DNA from: Syntrophaceae bacterium UBA4778
GTDB lineage: Bacteria; Desulfobacterota; Syntrophia; Syntrophales; UBA4778
NCBI GenBank assembly: GCA_002403175.1
Contig: DHHG01000091.1
Location: 1-18,236, forward strand
DNA: 18,236 nt
Direction of reading: 5' to 3'
The translations under genes were made by a program, and so were the position numbers. The stretch's first letter is position 1, and every line of letters starts with the position of its first letter. Below are positions 1 through 8,098 of the stretch, piece after piece. The notes below the pieces were generated by a model. The model did no database searches. It saw only the letters and a list, made by a program, of their open reading frames with translations, and was not told the DNA's origin.

Positions 1-71
1 CGGAAGCCGATATCCGCAAGGCAGAAATCACCACCCGTGATATCGATCGCGGCGCTTTCCCCCATTTATAA
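1..71 (+). CDS. 3' end of an unidentified gene (partial)
   Basis: An open frame enters from the left edge (codons in phase with base 3) and ends at TAA 69-71. It encodes about 22 residues ending in DIDRGAFPHL. The codon use looks like real coding sequence and the frame stops just before a good promoter, so this is probably the C-terminus of a real gene on the plus strand. Too little is visible to name the protein. The -GAFPHL ending faintly recalls sugar-isomerase (SIS/GlmS-like) C-terminal segments, but that is a weak impression and I do not assign it. Confidence 0.45.
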   Translation, partial: EADIRKAEITTRDIDRGAFPHL

Positions 72-78
72 AAATATA

Positions 79-107
79 TTGACCTACCCAGACCTTTGCT
101 TTATTAT
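79..107 (+). promoter_or_regulatory. sigma70-type promoter for the riboswitch and Mn exporter gene
   Basis: A -35 box TTGACC (79-84) and a -10 box TATTAT (102-107) are separated by exactly 17 bp. Transcription would start near 113-115, immediately before the first paired base of the riboswitch at 117. The fit with the RNA start is the best support; it is a sequence match only. Confidence 0.7.
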
Positions 108-111
108 TTCC

Positions 112-211
112 CCTCTCTGAAGGGGAGTAGTTATTCAGTGCAAGGTCAACATACTGGCGAGATAACCGCCTGGCCTTGCCGTTGGTGGATGCCAATTAGC
201 GAGACCTTCAG
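112..211 (+). promoter_or_regulatory. yybP-ykoY (Mn2+) riboswitch aptamer
   Basis: The two conserved ends of the yybP-ykoY class are present: GGGGAGTAG (122-130) near the 5' side and TTAGCGAGACCTT (196-208) on the 3' side. The closing stem P1 pairs CTGAAGG (117-123) with CCTTCAG (205-211), and an inner stem pairs CAAGG (141-145) with CCTTG (174-178). This class is known to sense Mn2+ and to switch on Mn exporter genes. The next gene is a UPF0016/GDT1 family member, a usual partner. The 3' strand of P1 overlaps the terminator stem, so ligand-stabilised P1 should prevent termination. Confidence 0.9.
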
Positions 212-243
212 TGCGATCATTCGCGCTGATGTCTCGCTTTTTT
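198..243 (+). terminator. riboswitch-controlled intrinsic terminator
   Basis: AGCGAGAC (198-205) pairs with GTCTCGCT (231-238). Inside it CAGTGCGA (209-216) pairs with TCGCGCTG (221-228) around a TCAT loop. A run of six T follows (238-243). The stem uses bases 205-211, which are also the 3' strand of aptamer stem P1, so the two folds exclude each other: a classic expression platform that is ON with ligand. Confidence 0.88.
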
Positions 244-307
244 ATTTTAAGGAGATCTTCGTGGTATTTTCAACATCCTCACAAATCGGACAAGTCAGGA
301 GTCAAAT

Positions 308-874
308 ATGGAAGCGATGATTTTTTCAACAGTGATCGTTGCACTCGCTGAAATGGGCGACAAAACTCAGTTGTTGTCGTTTGTGCTTGCAGCGAAGCTA
401 AAGAACAAAGGGGCTATTGTCATGGGTATCTTCTTCGCAACCCTGGCCAATCATTTCGCTGCGGGTTACGTTGGAACCTGGCTGGCAAGTCTCGTATCTG
501 CTCAAACTCTGAGGTGGATTGTCGGTATATCCTTTTTTGCTTTCGGCGCATGGGCTCTGATACCTGACAAGCTCGAGGAAAACCGGAAATTGCGAGGTGC
601 GGGTGTATTCGTGACCACACTCATAGCGTTCTTTCTCGTGGAAATGGGCGACAAGACCCAATTGGCCACGATCGCCTTGGCGGCTCGCTATGATTCACTT
701 GTTGCAGTGGTCATGGGAACCACCCTGGGCATGATGATCGCGAATGTTCCGGCGGTCTGGATCGGAGAAGCACTATCCAAAAAGATAAACATGAAAATCA
801 TGCGCTGGATCGCAGCAGCCCTGTTTGTCGTGCTGGGCATTTTATCCCTGATCGTACCAATTTCAAAGGTATAG
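308..874 (+). CDS. UPF0016/GDT1 (TMEM165) family Mn2+ exporter
   Basis: This 188-residue integral membrane protein is expected to export Mn2+ (or exchange cations) across the inner membrane. The sequence contains the family signature twice, once in each half: EMGDKTQ at residues 15-21 and again at 112-118. The Glu and Asp of these motifs form the cation path in the family. Hydrophobic segments around both motifs and at the C-terminus fit a six-helix pseudo-symmetric fold, and the length is normal. The ATG has AGGAG at 297-301 seven bases upstream. The gene sits behind a Mn2+ riboswitch and terminator, which independently supports manganese as substrate and predicts induction by excess Mn. It is most like bacterial MneA-type proteins; Ca2+ transport is the alternative known for the wider family. 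Confidence 0.9.
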   Translation: MEAMIFSTVIVALAEMGDKTQLLSFVLAAKLKNKGAIVMGIFFATLANHFAAGYVGTWLASLVSAQTLRWIVGISFFAFGAWALIPDKLEENRKLRGAGVFVTTLIAFFLVEMGDKTQLATIALAARYDSLVAVVMGTTLGMMIANVPAVWIGEALSKKINMKIMRWIAAALFVVLGILSLIVPISKV

Positions 875-964
875 GAAATTTCTGCCCAAAAAATCAAAAT
901 AGGATATTTTTTTGACCGTTGCAATACCCTATAGACCCCATCGATTAAGGGAGATACTGGGACA

Positions 965-1348
965 GTGGGATTAAACAACTGGAAGACAAGAGCCGAGGAA
1001 TTAAAACGAGAGGCATACTCGCTTTATTTATGCTCACGGCATCCGAGAACTCCTATCTATGTCAAAATTTTCGCGCTTCTCATAGTTGCCTATGCGATGA
1101 GCCCCATAGATTTGATTCCGGACTTCATTCCGGTTTTCGGCTATCTCGACGATCTTGTACTGATTCCTCTCGGAATAGCCCTTCTCATTAAAATCATGCC
1201 ATATGATATCCTGGAGGAATGCAGACTAAAGGCCAGTTCCCTTCCGGATGCCTCAAAACGGAAATCCTGGATTGGAGCTGCCATCATCATTACCTTATGG
1301 GTAATATGCATCTTTTTGGTGTATTGGAGCATCAGGAAATTATATTGA
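965..1348 (+). CDS. DUF1232 / YkvA-family small membrane protein
   Basis: This 127-residue protein shows the DUF1232 core: a helix ending in RHPRTP (about residues 24-29), then a hydrophobic stretch carrying AYAMSPIDLIPDFIPVFGYL (around 43-62). The SPIDLIPDFIP run is the family hallmark. A second membrane segment lies near the C-terminus (about 103-122). The biochemical role of this family is not established. The start is a GTG at 965 with AAGGGAG (947-953) upstream; no better ATG precedes it in frame. It lies 90 bp after the Mn exporter in the same direction and could be co-transcribed with it, but no terminator or promoter decides this. Confidence 0.8.
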   Translation: MGLNNWKTRAEELKREAYSLYLCSRHPRTPIYVKIFALLIVAYAMSPIDLIPDFIPVFGYLDDLVLIPLGIALLIKIMPYDILEECRLKASSLPDASKRKSWIGAAIIITLWVICIFLVYWSIRKLY

Positions 1349-1627
1349 AAGCTGCCGGCCTGATAGCCACCATTCCTTTCCTGATGCAGCATTGCGTTCC
1401 GGTTTTGTTTGAAAAAGAACCACCGGCTCCTCACCTTGCTCAAAGACCTTATCTGGATTCACTGCGAGGTGTTATGTTTGTGTCATGCTGATCGGCAATG
1501 AATACGGCAACCCCGATAAGAAGCGTTTCAGCTATGGATCGTGAGTACCGTCTGGCCCATGAACTGAAGCTTTCCACGATTGTTCTTCTGAAGGGAATGA
1601 CGGATAACGGCAGATCATCGAAGACAA
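1349..1627. other. non-coding stretch with possible decayed 5' end of next gene
   Basis: No open frame of credible quality spans this stretch. Short coding-like fragments occur (for instance a plus-strand frame from about 1487 ending at 1549) next to the pseudogene that follows, so part of it may be the ruined 5' end of that gene. I see no terminator hairpin after 1348. Confidence 0.4.
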
Positions 1628-2553
1628 TTGGATCTCATCAATGCTATCAAGAAGGCCGGTCATACATATAAAAGATTTCATGATCGGGGAGACCTCAAGC
1701 CGGAAATCATGCGGGCGCTGATACGTACTCTGGCCGAGGAATTCGGCATCTGTGCAAGCCCGGCCGAAGTGGACGAGAGCGAGCATCTTATAGAAGCCGC
1801 ATCAACATTCGAGACGACGGCATTGCCGGATATCCCGGTAAGCGCTCTTGATCAGAAACTCATTGAAGCATACGCGACCCGGATCTCCGCTGATACAGAT
1901 GAAACGTGGACAGCCGCCGATGTGCTCCGTTCCCGCGGTCTTGCGATTAGAGGCGATGAAACCATGCTGGCCAATGCCGCGGCGGTTAGTTCTCTTCGGG
2001 TTCCACCCGGCCAATCGTTTCCCTCAATACGAAATCCTCGTTGATGCTTATGACGAAACGCGGATAACCGGGCGACCAAAGGGGCAACTCAATATAAACA
2101 CACCTCCTTCCCCGCGCCTTGAAGAGATACTCACGTTCATCGACGGCCATACGTTCCATCCGCTTCGCGTCGTCGGTTTCGACAACATTCGACTTGATGA
2201 GTATCCAAAACAGGCAATTAGAGAAGCTCTTCTCAATGTCGTTGCGCATCGTAATTGCCAGCCCCGGCTATCTGCTTAAACCCCTTACATTGGCAAAGCT
2301 CCGCAAGGGGAATTATCGTCCGTGTTCCCGCAATCCCCTCATTGCCCAGGCGCTTTGCATGCTCGATAAGATGGAGCAACGCGGAACGGGATTCGCCCGC
2401 ATGCGCGACGCCATGCTCAACCATGGCCTTGATGCACCCATACTCAATCAGCAGGATGGGTTTTTCATTGTAACCCTCCCCGGACCCGCGAAGGGCAACT
2501 TCTTGCTTGCGGATCCTGTTTGTGGATTTGAAACAAACCTGCAAGCAGGGTAA
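1628..2553 (+). pseudogene. COG2865-type (AlbA-domain) transcriptional regulator, frameshifted
   Basis: Pieces of one protein are spread over three frames. Frame one (1628 to about 1990) carries a segment ending in LANAAAV. Frame two (about 1990-2245) carries LFGFHPANRFPQYEI and YPKQAIREALLNVVAHRN, typical of the ATP-binding-like half of COG2865 regulators. Frame three (about 2245-2553) carries IASPG, RNPLIAQAL and EQRGTGFARM, the conserved C-terminal part. At the second junction the usual segment between AHRN and the IxSPG motif is missing, so a small deletion accompanies the frameshift. The residues before about 85 do not look like the normal N-terminal AlbA_2 DNA-binding domain, so the front may be missing or replaced. 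The intact family acts as putative transcription regulators; this copy cannot be functional as one protein. Confidence 0.75.
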
Positions 2554-2567
2554 GAGGATTGGTGTTT

Positions 2568-2609
2568 TTAAAAAGAAAGAGGGACTTCATAACTGTATTA
2601 AATCCCTCT
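2568..2609 (-). terminator. intrinsic terminator beyond the tRNA-Phe fragment (left)
   Basis: On the minus strand AGAGGGA (2609-2603) pairs with TCCCTCT (2584-2578), followed by a T-rich tract TTTCTTTTT (2577-2569). It stands just downstream of the tRNA-Phe 3' fragment, where a tRNA terminator would be expected. Confidence 0.65.
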
Positions 2610-2611
2610 GC

Positions 2612-2658
2612 TTATGGTGGACCAGGGCAGAATTGAACTGCCGACACTCGGATTTTCA
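2612..2658 (-). repeat. att-like direct repeat: 3' half of tRNA-Phe (left copy)
   Basis: Read on the minus strand, this 47-bp block contains the anticodon-loop bases TGAAAA, TCCGA (3' anticodon stem), GTGTC variable loop, the T-arm GGCAG TTCAATT CTGCC, the 3' acceptor strand CTGGTCC, A and CCA. The anticodon GAA makes it tRNA-Phe. The bases further 5' do not pair with TCCGA or with the acceptor strand and hold no D-arm, so this is a 3' fragment, not a gene. An identical 47-bp copy lies at 16928-16974 in the same orientation. Integrases commonly use tRNA 3' ends as attachment sites. Confidence 0.82.
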
Positions 2659-2776
2659 AGCATGGCCTCTGAGTTTTACAACCTCCTCAAAATATTACAA
2701 CTAATTGAAATCATATATTTTATTATTGTCATATATATTCTTGTTTTGGGCAGTTTTAGCAGATTTTGGATTGATT

Positions 2777-2798
2777 TTCTCACACAGATTCTCACACA
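2777..2798. repeat. paired short direct repeats, possible integrase arm sites (left)
   Basis: TTCTCACACA occurs at 2777-2786 and 2789-2798, a 12-bp period, about 120 bp from the tRNA-Phe fragment. A matching arrangement with a related sequence stands beside the right-hand repeat. Arm-type sites of tyrosine integrases are short direct repeats at this kind of distance; the role is inferred. Confidence 0.45.
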
Positions 2799-3085
2799 AA
2801 AAACTCTCGAAAGGTCTCCCTTAATTTCATTGATTCTGGAAAAGAAAACAGATGATGAGGTGACGAGTGTGCTGAACTGGGTTTGGAATAGGGTATGCAT
2901 ACAAGAACTTGAACGCATATTCAGGGGCAACGAGGGGAGACGGTATGGCGAAATAAATTGAAATATCCATTCAGGATCGGCTTAGCTAATCCCCAAGAGC
3001 ACGACCATCGGGCATAGGTCGCTCATTACTATCTAAAAGGAACTTGAGTTGACAGCGGCAGTCTCACCCTCCCGGATCGCCGGTT
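2799..3085. other. AT-rich stretch without a credible gene
   Basis: A plus-strand open frame runs from inside the tRNA fragment to 2961, but its start lies within tRNA sequence, it has no ribosome binding site, and its composition is not protein-like. I see nothing else that can be named here. Confidence 0.5.
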
Positions 3086-3422
3086 TTATGCCACTAACAA
3101 ACCCAGATTTTTTTCTTCAAAGAACTCCTTCCTGTCACGGAAGGTCTGCATGGGCGTTTTGCTTTTACAGCGCTTGCCTTGATGGGTTCGCTCTTCATTG
3201 TACTTCCTCATATACTCATCGAGATCGATTTGCAAGGTCTCCAGACCGGCGTAGATTGCGACTTTGGTCCTTTAACCCCTCTGAACCGAGTTGCTCGTAA
3301 CGACGTAGCCACTTGCGTAGGGTCGGACGAGATATGCCGCATTTCAAACATACAGTCCCAGAATTGCCATATTTTTTGTAAAGCTCAATCCAGCGCAAGC
3401 GTTTCCTGATCTCAGACTCCAT
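3086..3422 (-). pseudogene. IS481-type transposase remnant with internal deletion
   Basis: The N-terminal 55 or so residues form a helix-turn-helix: KRLRWIELYKKYG, then CGISRPTLRKWLRRYEQLG and SEGLKDQSR, typical of IS481-family transposases. After about 3260 a different frame gives the family's C-terminal tail, LDEYMRKYNEERTHQGKRC followed by KSKTPMQTF, ending at TAA 3086-3088. The whole DDE catalytic core (roughly 200 residues or more in the family) is absent, and the two ends are joined out of frame. The continuous frame from 3422 stops at 3216. This is an inactive relic; terminal inverted repeats were not recognised with confidence. Confidence 0.8.
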
Positions 3423-3859
3423 TCAGGCACTATATACGTTGAAACGATCTATGTAAACCACACAAATGTCCTAAAAGAAGCAGTGGGATCTATCAGGCAA
3501 AAAGTTGGAAATGGCAGGCTTTTGCTCCAATTCAACATACGCTATGGTTTTTGGAGAAATCTAGTCGGGATATCGTAGTTTTCTTCTTTCCTTTGCCTAT
3601 TTAACATTTCTTCGTATTGATATCACAAAATATCAATTATTTTTTCCTTGCAGTTTCAATTGTCTTCCTTGCGTTTTATTTTCTAACCTTTGCTTTTAGG
3701 AAACCTATTTTTTTGGATAACGATATGCACGTCAGCTTTTTTTAGAATATCTCAATTGCTGATGGTTGCATGCGGACAAACATGTTGTTGTTTTGTAGCC
3801 TGCCAATTTGGTTTTTTCGGCATATAATAAATAATAGTTCATTTAAGGAACAAGGCCCT
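3423..3859. other. AT-rich intergenic relic region
   Basis: No gene is supported in these roughly 440 bases. One inverted repeat is visible: ATTGATAT (3616-3623) and ATATCAAT (3630-3637) around CACAAA, followed by a T-rich tract. It could be a weak terminator or an operator-like palindrome, but the stem is A/T only. Confidence 0.45.
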
Positions 3860-4208
3860 CTAAGCTTGTTTTATTTTCTCCCATTCTTTCAATTCCGCAA
3901 CAATCTGGTTCCAATATTTGAACTCGTAGTCCGCCATTCGATATTTTTCGGATTACAGTAATTCTTCTTGCCCTTTGATCGAGCTAGAAAAGAGGAGTTC
4001 CAATTCATTCCATTTTCTTAATTCCTCGACTACTTCACTCCAATGAGCGAGAATGTAGGACAGTGATTTTCACGAAATCTTGATCCCCTGAATAGATCAA
4101 AGTTCGAGACCATGTGCCGCTTGGAAGCTCTATATTGACTAGAAAATTACGGCCATGAATCTCGATCGGCTCTCTTGATCCGGGTTGCACGGCACAAAAT
4201 TTCAGAAC
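3860..4208 (-). pseudogene. decayed minus-strand reading frame with repeated Trp motif
   Basis: Coding-like peptide runs continue on the minus strand past the end of the REC-PAS gene. From 4208 to 4035 one frame reads AVQPGSREPIEIHGRNFLV and then IELPSGTWSRTLIYSGDQDF. A neighbouring frame (about 4070-3860) reads AHWSEVVEELRKWNELELL, a TAA, then MADYEFKYWNQIVAELKEWE and TAG 3860-3862. The two Trp segments resemble each other (WxxxVxELxxW) and look like a diverged internal duplication. I do not recognise the family. Frameshift and in-frame stop indicate a pseudogene; the first part overlaps the 3' end of the REC-PAS gene, which may itself be mis-ended. Confidence 0.45.
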
Positions 4209-5220
4209 TCACGGAAACGTATGCACGGAAAGGTTGCTCGATTATTGCCCTTTCTACCTGTTTATACTCGGTTACGTCCTGAGCAGTACCAAACAAGCGC
4301 ACTACTGTGCCTTCATTGTTCTTTGAAGAATATCCTATTGAACGAATATACTTGATTACACCTGCGGATGTAATGATCCTGTATTCGTGTTCTAAAGGTT
4401 TCCCATTGAATCTGACTTCTTGATTATTTTTTAGAAATGAGGAGATGTCTTCGGGATGGATTAGATTCACGAAATGTTCGATATCCAATTCTTGTTTTTC
4501 AAGTTCAAAAATACGGTACAATTCTTCTGACCAGTGGAGTTTTCCGCTCATGAGGTTATGGCTCCAACTTCCTACTTTTGTGACCCTCTGTGCTTCAGAT
4601 AACTCCTCATTGCTTTCTTTCAACTGATTCTCTATCCTCTGGCGCTCCTTTATTTCCTCCTTTAAATGTGCATTGATTTTCTCCAGTTCATAAGTCCGTT
4701 CTTTAATAATTTCGGAAAGCTGATTTCTATATCTCTCAAGCTCTATTTCCGCCTCCTTGCGTTTTCGGTGCTCGTAAGCCTCACAAAGAGCCCGTCGGAT
4801 TGCCGGTATGAGTCTTGAAAATTTTCTTTTTAAAATGTAATCAGTCGCTCCTCCTGTGAGTATTTCAATAGCACTTTCCTCTCCGATTGCTCCGGTTATA
4901 ATAATAAACGGGGTGTTGGGGCAGAGTTTCTTTTTTATCTTTAGTGCTTCAGCACCATTGAAACCGGGGAGATCATAATCGGAAAGGATAAGATCAGGTT
5001 GAAAATCCTGGAGAGCCTTGGTGTATGCATTCCGGTTTTCGACGGCTTTAGAAGTGAATTGATATCCGGCACCCCTTAGCTCATATTCCAGAAGCTCTCG
5101 ATCGGCAGGATTATCTTCTAGAATGAGTATCCGGATGTCCTCAAAAACTTCGGGTAGTGATGCAATCATGCCTCTAACACCCGTCCGTCCAGATTTAAAA
5201 TGGTCCGTATTACCTATCAA
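4147..5220 (-). CDS. REC-PAS protein lacking an output domain (probably truncated)
   Basis: The protein (357 residues) is a cytoplasmic two-component signalling protein. A receiver domain spans about residues 28-145: acidic pair E35/D36, phospho-acceptor D81 in LILSDYDLPG, T109 in IIITG and K131. A charged coiled coil follows (about 150-210), then a PAS/PAC domain (about 210-322: GSWSHN, LIHPEDIS, GTAQDVTEYK). Family members of this layout normally continue into a histidine kinase or GGDEF domain; here the PAS is followed by only about 35 unrelated residues. The downstream DNA carries broken coding frames, so the gene looks truncated by rearrangement. The start is uncertain: TTG at 5220 has a weak AAGG upstream, and ATG at codon 18 is an alternative. 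It lies 362 bp downstream of the GGDEF-EAL gene, same strand. Confidence 0.78.
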   Translation of the reverse strand: MIGNTDHFKSGRTGVRGMIASLPEVFEDIRILILEDNPADRELLEYELRGAGYQFTSKAVENRNAYTKALQDFQPDLILSDYDLPGFNGAEALKIKKKLCPNTPFIIITGAIGEESAIEILTGGATDYILKRKFSRLIPAIRRALCEAYEHRKRKEAEIELERYRNQLSEIIKERTYELEKINAHLKEEIKERQRIENQLKESNEELSEAQRVTKVGSWSHNLMSGKLHWSEELYRIFELEKQELDIEHFVNLIHPEDISSFLKNNQEVRFNGKPLEHEYRIITSAGVIKYIRSIGYSSKNNEGTVVRLFGTAQDVTEYKQVERAIIEQPFRAYVSVSSEILCRATRIKRADRDSWP

Positions 5221-5582
5221 ACCTTGTCTACGTGGGATTTAGGGTGTAGGAATCTATTCTCAACTACTTATGTAAAAGCTTACGAATATTGTATTAGATG
5301 TCAAGCGTAAATTCTGGCTTATTAAAAACAAAATTGACTACATATTTTCTACTCAATTATTCATTCCAAAATTGATCTTAATTAAAGGTTTGTAGATACC
5401 GTTCTTGCCTTTCTCCTTAAGCTGCTAATGCGATCAGTAAGGGATTGCGTTGTACGTACCAGTGCTGGCATGGCCGTGTGAGGGGTATATGCCCATTTTA
5501 CACAGTCGCGGTTTTCCCTTTATGCAAATTCCCGATAGAGTCTCTTCCGATGCGAGCCCGATAAAAGCCACCCGTTCATGGC
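5221..5582. other. intergenic stretch between two minus-strand signalling genes
   Basis: No gene is supported. The half near 5221-5400 is AT-rich; 5430-5582 is more GC-balanced and holds a coding-like plus-strand frame that runs into the antisense of the next gene, which I treat as chance. No strong hairpin plus T-run is seen after the stop at 5583. Confidence 0.4.
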
Positions 5583-8084
5583 TCATCTTTGTTGCGTCGG
5601 GACGTATGTGCGCAACAACTCGGCAAACTGTTCGGGCACAACGGGTTTGCTTAAATAGAACCCCTGCATCTCATCACAGGCGCGTTCCTGCAGAAAATCC
5701 ATCTGCTCCTGAGTTTCCACACCTTCGGCCACGACGGTAAGGCTGAGGGTCTTGCCCATGGCAATGATCGCCTCGGTAATCGCTTTATCCTCAGAATTAT
5801 CAGGAATATTACGAATAAAAGCTCGATCCACTTTGAGCGTGTCAACAGGGAAGTGCCTGAGTTGGGCCAGGGAAGAGTACCCGGTACCAAAATCGTCGAT
5901 GGCGAGTCGCACTCCCAACCCTTTAATCTGGGAGAGGACCTTGATCATGCGCTCGGGATCTTGCATCACCATGCTTTCGGTAATTTCGAGTTCCAGCAGA
6001 TCCGGCGACATACCGGAATCCTCCAGCACTGTTTTGATATCCTCGATCAGACCTGCATCTGTGAGTTGGCGGAGAGATAAATTCACCGCCATGCAAACAG
6101 GGGGTAGACCCTGACGTTGCCAAGCGACATTCTGGGCACAGGCGGTTTTCAGTACCCATCGTCCGATGGGTACGATCAGACCTGTTTCTTCGGCAACAGG
6201 AATCAATTGCTGGGGCGGTACCGAACCAAGTGATGGGTTCTGCCAGCGCAGAAGGGCTTCCACTCCGGTGATCGCACCGGTTTTGAAGTTCAGCTTGGCC
6301 TGATAATGCAGGTAAAACTCTCCTAGCTTCAATGCCTGCCGCAGGTTTGTCTCGATCAGGAGGCGCTCAATCGATTGCGATTTGATGCCTTTGGAATAGA
6401 ATTGGTAGTTATTCTTTCCTTCCTCCTTAGCAAAATACATGGCTATGTCGGCTTTTTTCATTAAGGATTGCTCGTCCTCTCCATCCTTGGGATAAATGCT
6501 GATGCCGATGCTTGCCGTTATACGACATTCCTGATCCATAATCGTCATCGGTTTGATGACGGTAGAGAGAACAGTGCGGGCCACTGTGGCGACCGGTCCC
6601 ATGCCATTCACTTCCTCAATCAATATGACGAACTCATCCCCTCCCAGACGGGCGATAACATCGACAGCCCTTAGCGTCTGTCTCAAACGCGTTGCTATTT
6701 CTTGCAACAGCATGTCACCTGCTTCGTGGCCCAGTGTATCGTTGATAATCTTGAAGCGATCCAGATCGATAAAGAAGACGGCGAGCTGTCGTTTATAGCG
6801 CTGCGCTGCCTGGATCGCGTGGTTCAGCAACTGGCTGAACATCAGGCGGTTGGGGAGACCCGTCAGGACATCATGTGTGGCGAGATACTCAATCTTCTCT
6901 TCGGAGCGTTTACGCTCTGTGATGTCATGCCCGACCCCCCGAAACCCAATAAGCTCGCCCTTACTGCCTTGTTTGGGAAAGATGGAAAACTCGATAAAAG
7001 TTAGGCGGCCATCCGGCAGGCCAAACTCATGGAGGAAGTTTCTGACGGCTTTGCCTGTTTTACGGACCTGATGAAATAACTCGTAAGTGGTGCCTTGGTC
7101 TTCCGGTTTGATGAAGTCCCGAAGCTTCCTTCGGGTCAGTTCTTCAGGGGGATATCCCAGGTTTTTGGCGAAGATCTCGTTGCAGAAGAGGAAGTTGTCA
7201 TCCAGGTCGGTCTCGAAATACCATTCCTCCATCTCTTCCATAATGGTGCGGTATCTTTCTTCCGATTGCTGTAGCTTTTCTTTCAGAAGCTTGCGTTCAG
7301 TGATGTCCCTGGCAATACCTCGCAATCCGGTTGGGTTCCCCTCCAGATCTCGTATAAGCGAGATGGATGTATCCATAAATGCCTTCGTTCCGTCTTTTCT
7401 GGTAATTTCCAATTCATACGACTGAACGGGTATCCCGGTTTTGATAATTTCGGTGGTGATATGAGCCAGAGTTTTAAAGTTCTCTTTTTCCATATACTTG
7501 ATAGGATGCATGCCGAGCAATTCCTCTCGGGTGTATCCGAGATTTTTGCACTCAGCATCATTGACTGAAGTAAAATGACCGGAAAGGTCAGCCTCAAAGT
7601 AGCTATCCACCATTTGTTCTACCATGTTGCGATATTTCTCTTCGGACTGGCGGAACCTGTCTTCCATGCGCTTACTTTCGGTAATGTCCATGAAGCTTCC
7701 GAGTGAAGCCGGTCTGCCATTATGTATGATGGAAGTTATCATTTCCATGACCCACATTATTTTGCCATTTTTCTTGATGAACCTGTATTTGTAAGGCTCA
7801 ATGTGCTTGCCCTTCAGGATCTCGATGGCCTTTTCTCTGACCATCGCCCTATCATCGAGGTGAAGATAATCAAGAGGATTGTTGCCTACGAGCTCTGTGT
7901 CCGAATAACCGGTAAGCTTCCGAAAGGAAGAACTGGTATAGACAAGCGTGCCGTCCTGCACGACGTACACACCAACCCCCATATGGGACATAATGATTTC
8001 AGGCAGGTGGGGAAAATCGTTTATTCTGGAGTCGCGTTTCTTGCCTTCTTTGATCGATAACTGAGATTTCACTATCATGGTCAT
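5583..8084 (-). CDS. PAS-PAS-PAS-GGDEF-EAL bifunctional c-di-GMP enzyme
   Basis: This 833-residue cytoplasmic protein carries three PAS/PAC sensor modules (about 28-138, 151-266, 278-392), a diguanylate cyclase domain (about 400-560) and a c-di-GMP phosphodiesterase domain (about 575-825). The cyclase site RLGGDEF (GGDEF 481-485) is intact, with FFIDLDRFKIIND upstream and a full RxxD inhibitory site R472-D475 exactly five residues before it. The EAL domain keeps EALLRW (609-614), VNLS, ELEITES, IDDFGTGYSS (729-738), K751 in LKVDRAF and E787 in AEGVET, so both activities look possible. No membrane segment or signal peptide is seen. The ATG at 8084 has AGGAGGGG eight bases upstream, a strong site. 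PAS domains could bind haem, flavin or small ligands; which cannot be told here. Confidence 0.95.
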   Translation of the reverse strand: MTMIVKSQLSIKEGKKRDSRINDFPHLPEIIMSHMGVGVYVVQDGTLVYTSSSFRKLTGYSDTELVGNNPLDYLHLDDRAMVREKAIEILKGKHIEPYKYRFIKKNGKIMWVMEMITSIIHNGRPASLGSFMDITESKRMEDRFRQSEEKYRNMVEQMVDSYFEADLSGHFTSVNDAECKNLGYTREELLGMHPIKYMEKENFKTLAHITTEIIKTGIPVQSYELEITRKDGTKAFMDTSISLIRDLEGNPTGLRGIARDITERKLLKEKLQQSEERYRTIMEEMEEWYFETDLDDNFLFCNEIFAKNLGYPPEELTRRKLRDFIKPEDQGTTYELFHQVRKTGKAVRNFLHEFGLPDGRLTFIEFSIFPKQGSKGELIGFRGVGHDITERKRSEEKIEYLATHDVLTGLPNRLMFSQLLNHAIQAAQRYKRQLAVFFIDLDRFKIINDTLGHEAGDMLLQEIATRLRQTLRAVDVIARLGGDEFVILIEEVNGMGPVATVARTVLSTVIKPMTIMDQECRITASIGISIYPKDGEDEQSLMKKADIAMYFAKEEGKNNYQFYSKGIKSQSIERLLIETNLRQALKLGEFYLHYQAKLNFKTGAITGVEALLRWQNPSLGSVPPQQLIPVAEETGLIVPIGRWVLKTACAQNVAWQRQGLPPVCMAVNLSLRQLTDAGLIEDIKTVLEDSGMSPDLLELEITESMVMQDPERMIKVLSQIKGLGVRLAIDDFGTGYSSLAQLRHFPVDTLKVDRAFIRNIPDNSEDKAITEAIIAMGKTLSLTVVAEGVETQEQMDFLQERACDEMQGFYLSKPVVPEQFAELLRTYVPTQQR

Positions 8085-8098
8085 GTCGCTTACCCCTC

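Noticed and set aside
2612..2700. Intact tRNA gene on the minus strand
   Set aside because: The bases 5' of the anticodon loop do not form the 5' anticodon stem, D-arm or acceptor strand; same result for the copy at 16928.
2614..2961. Plus-strand open frame of 115 codons beginning MVDQGRIELP
   Set aside because: Its start lies within the antisense of the tRNA-Phe fragment; this peptide is a common artefact of translated tRNA sequence. No ribosome binding site and no domain.
3616..3637. AT-only palindrome as terminator
   Set aside because: Eight A/T-rich pairs with a T-rich tract but no gene reads into it; kept only as a remark on the region.
5450..5740. 96-codon plus-strand frame overlapping the 3' end of the GGDEF-EAL gene
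   Set aside because: Half of it is antisense to the EAL domain end; the rest has no supporting start or homology I can name.
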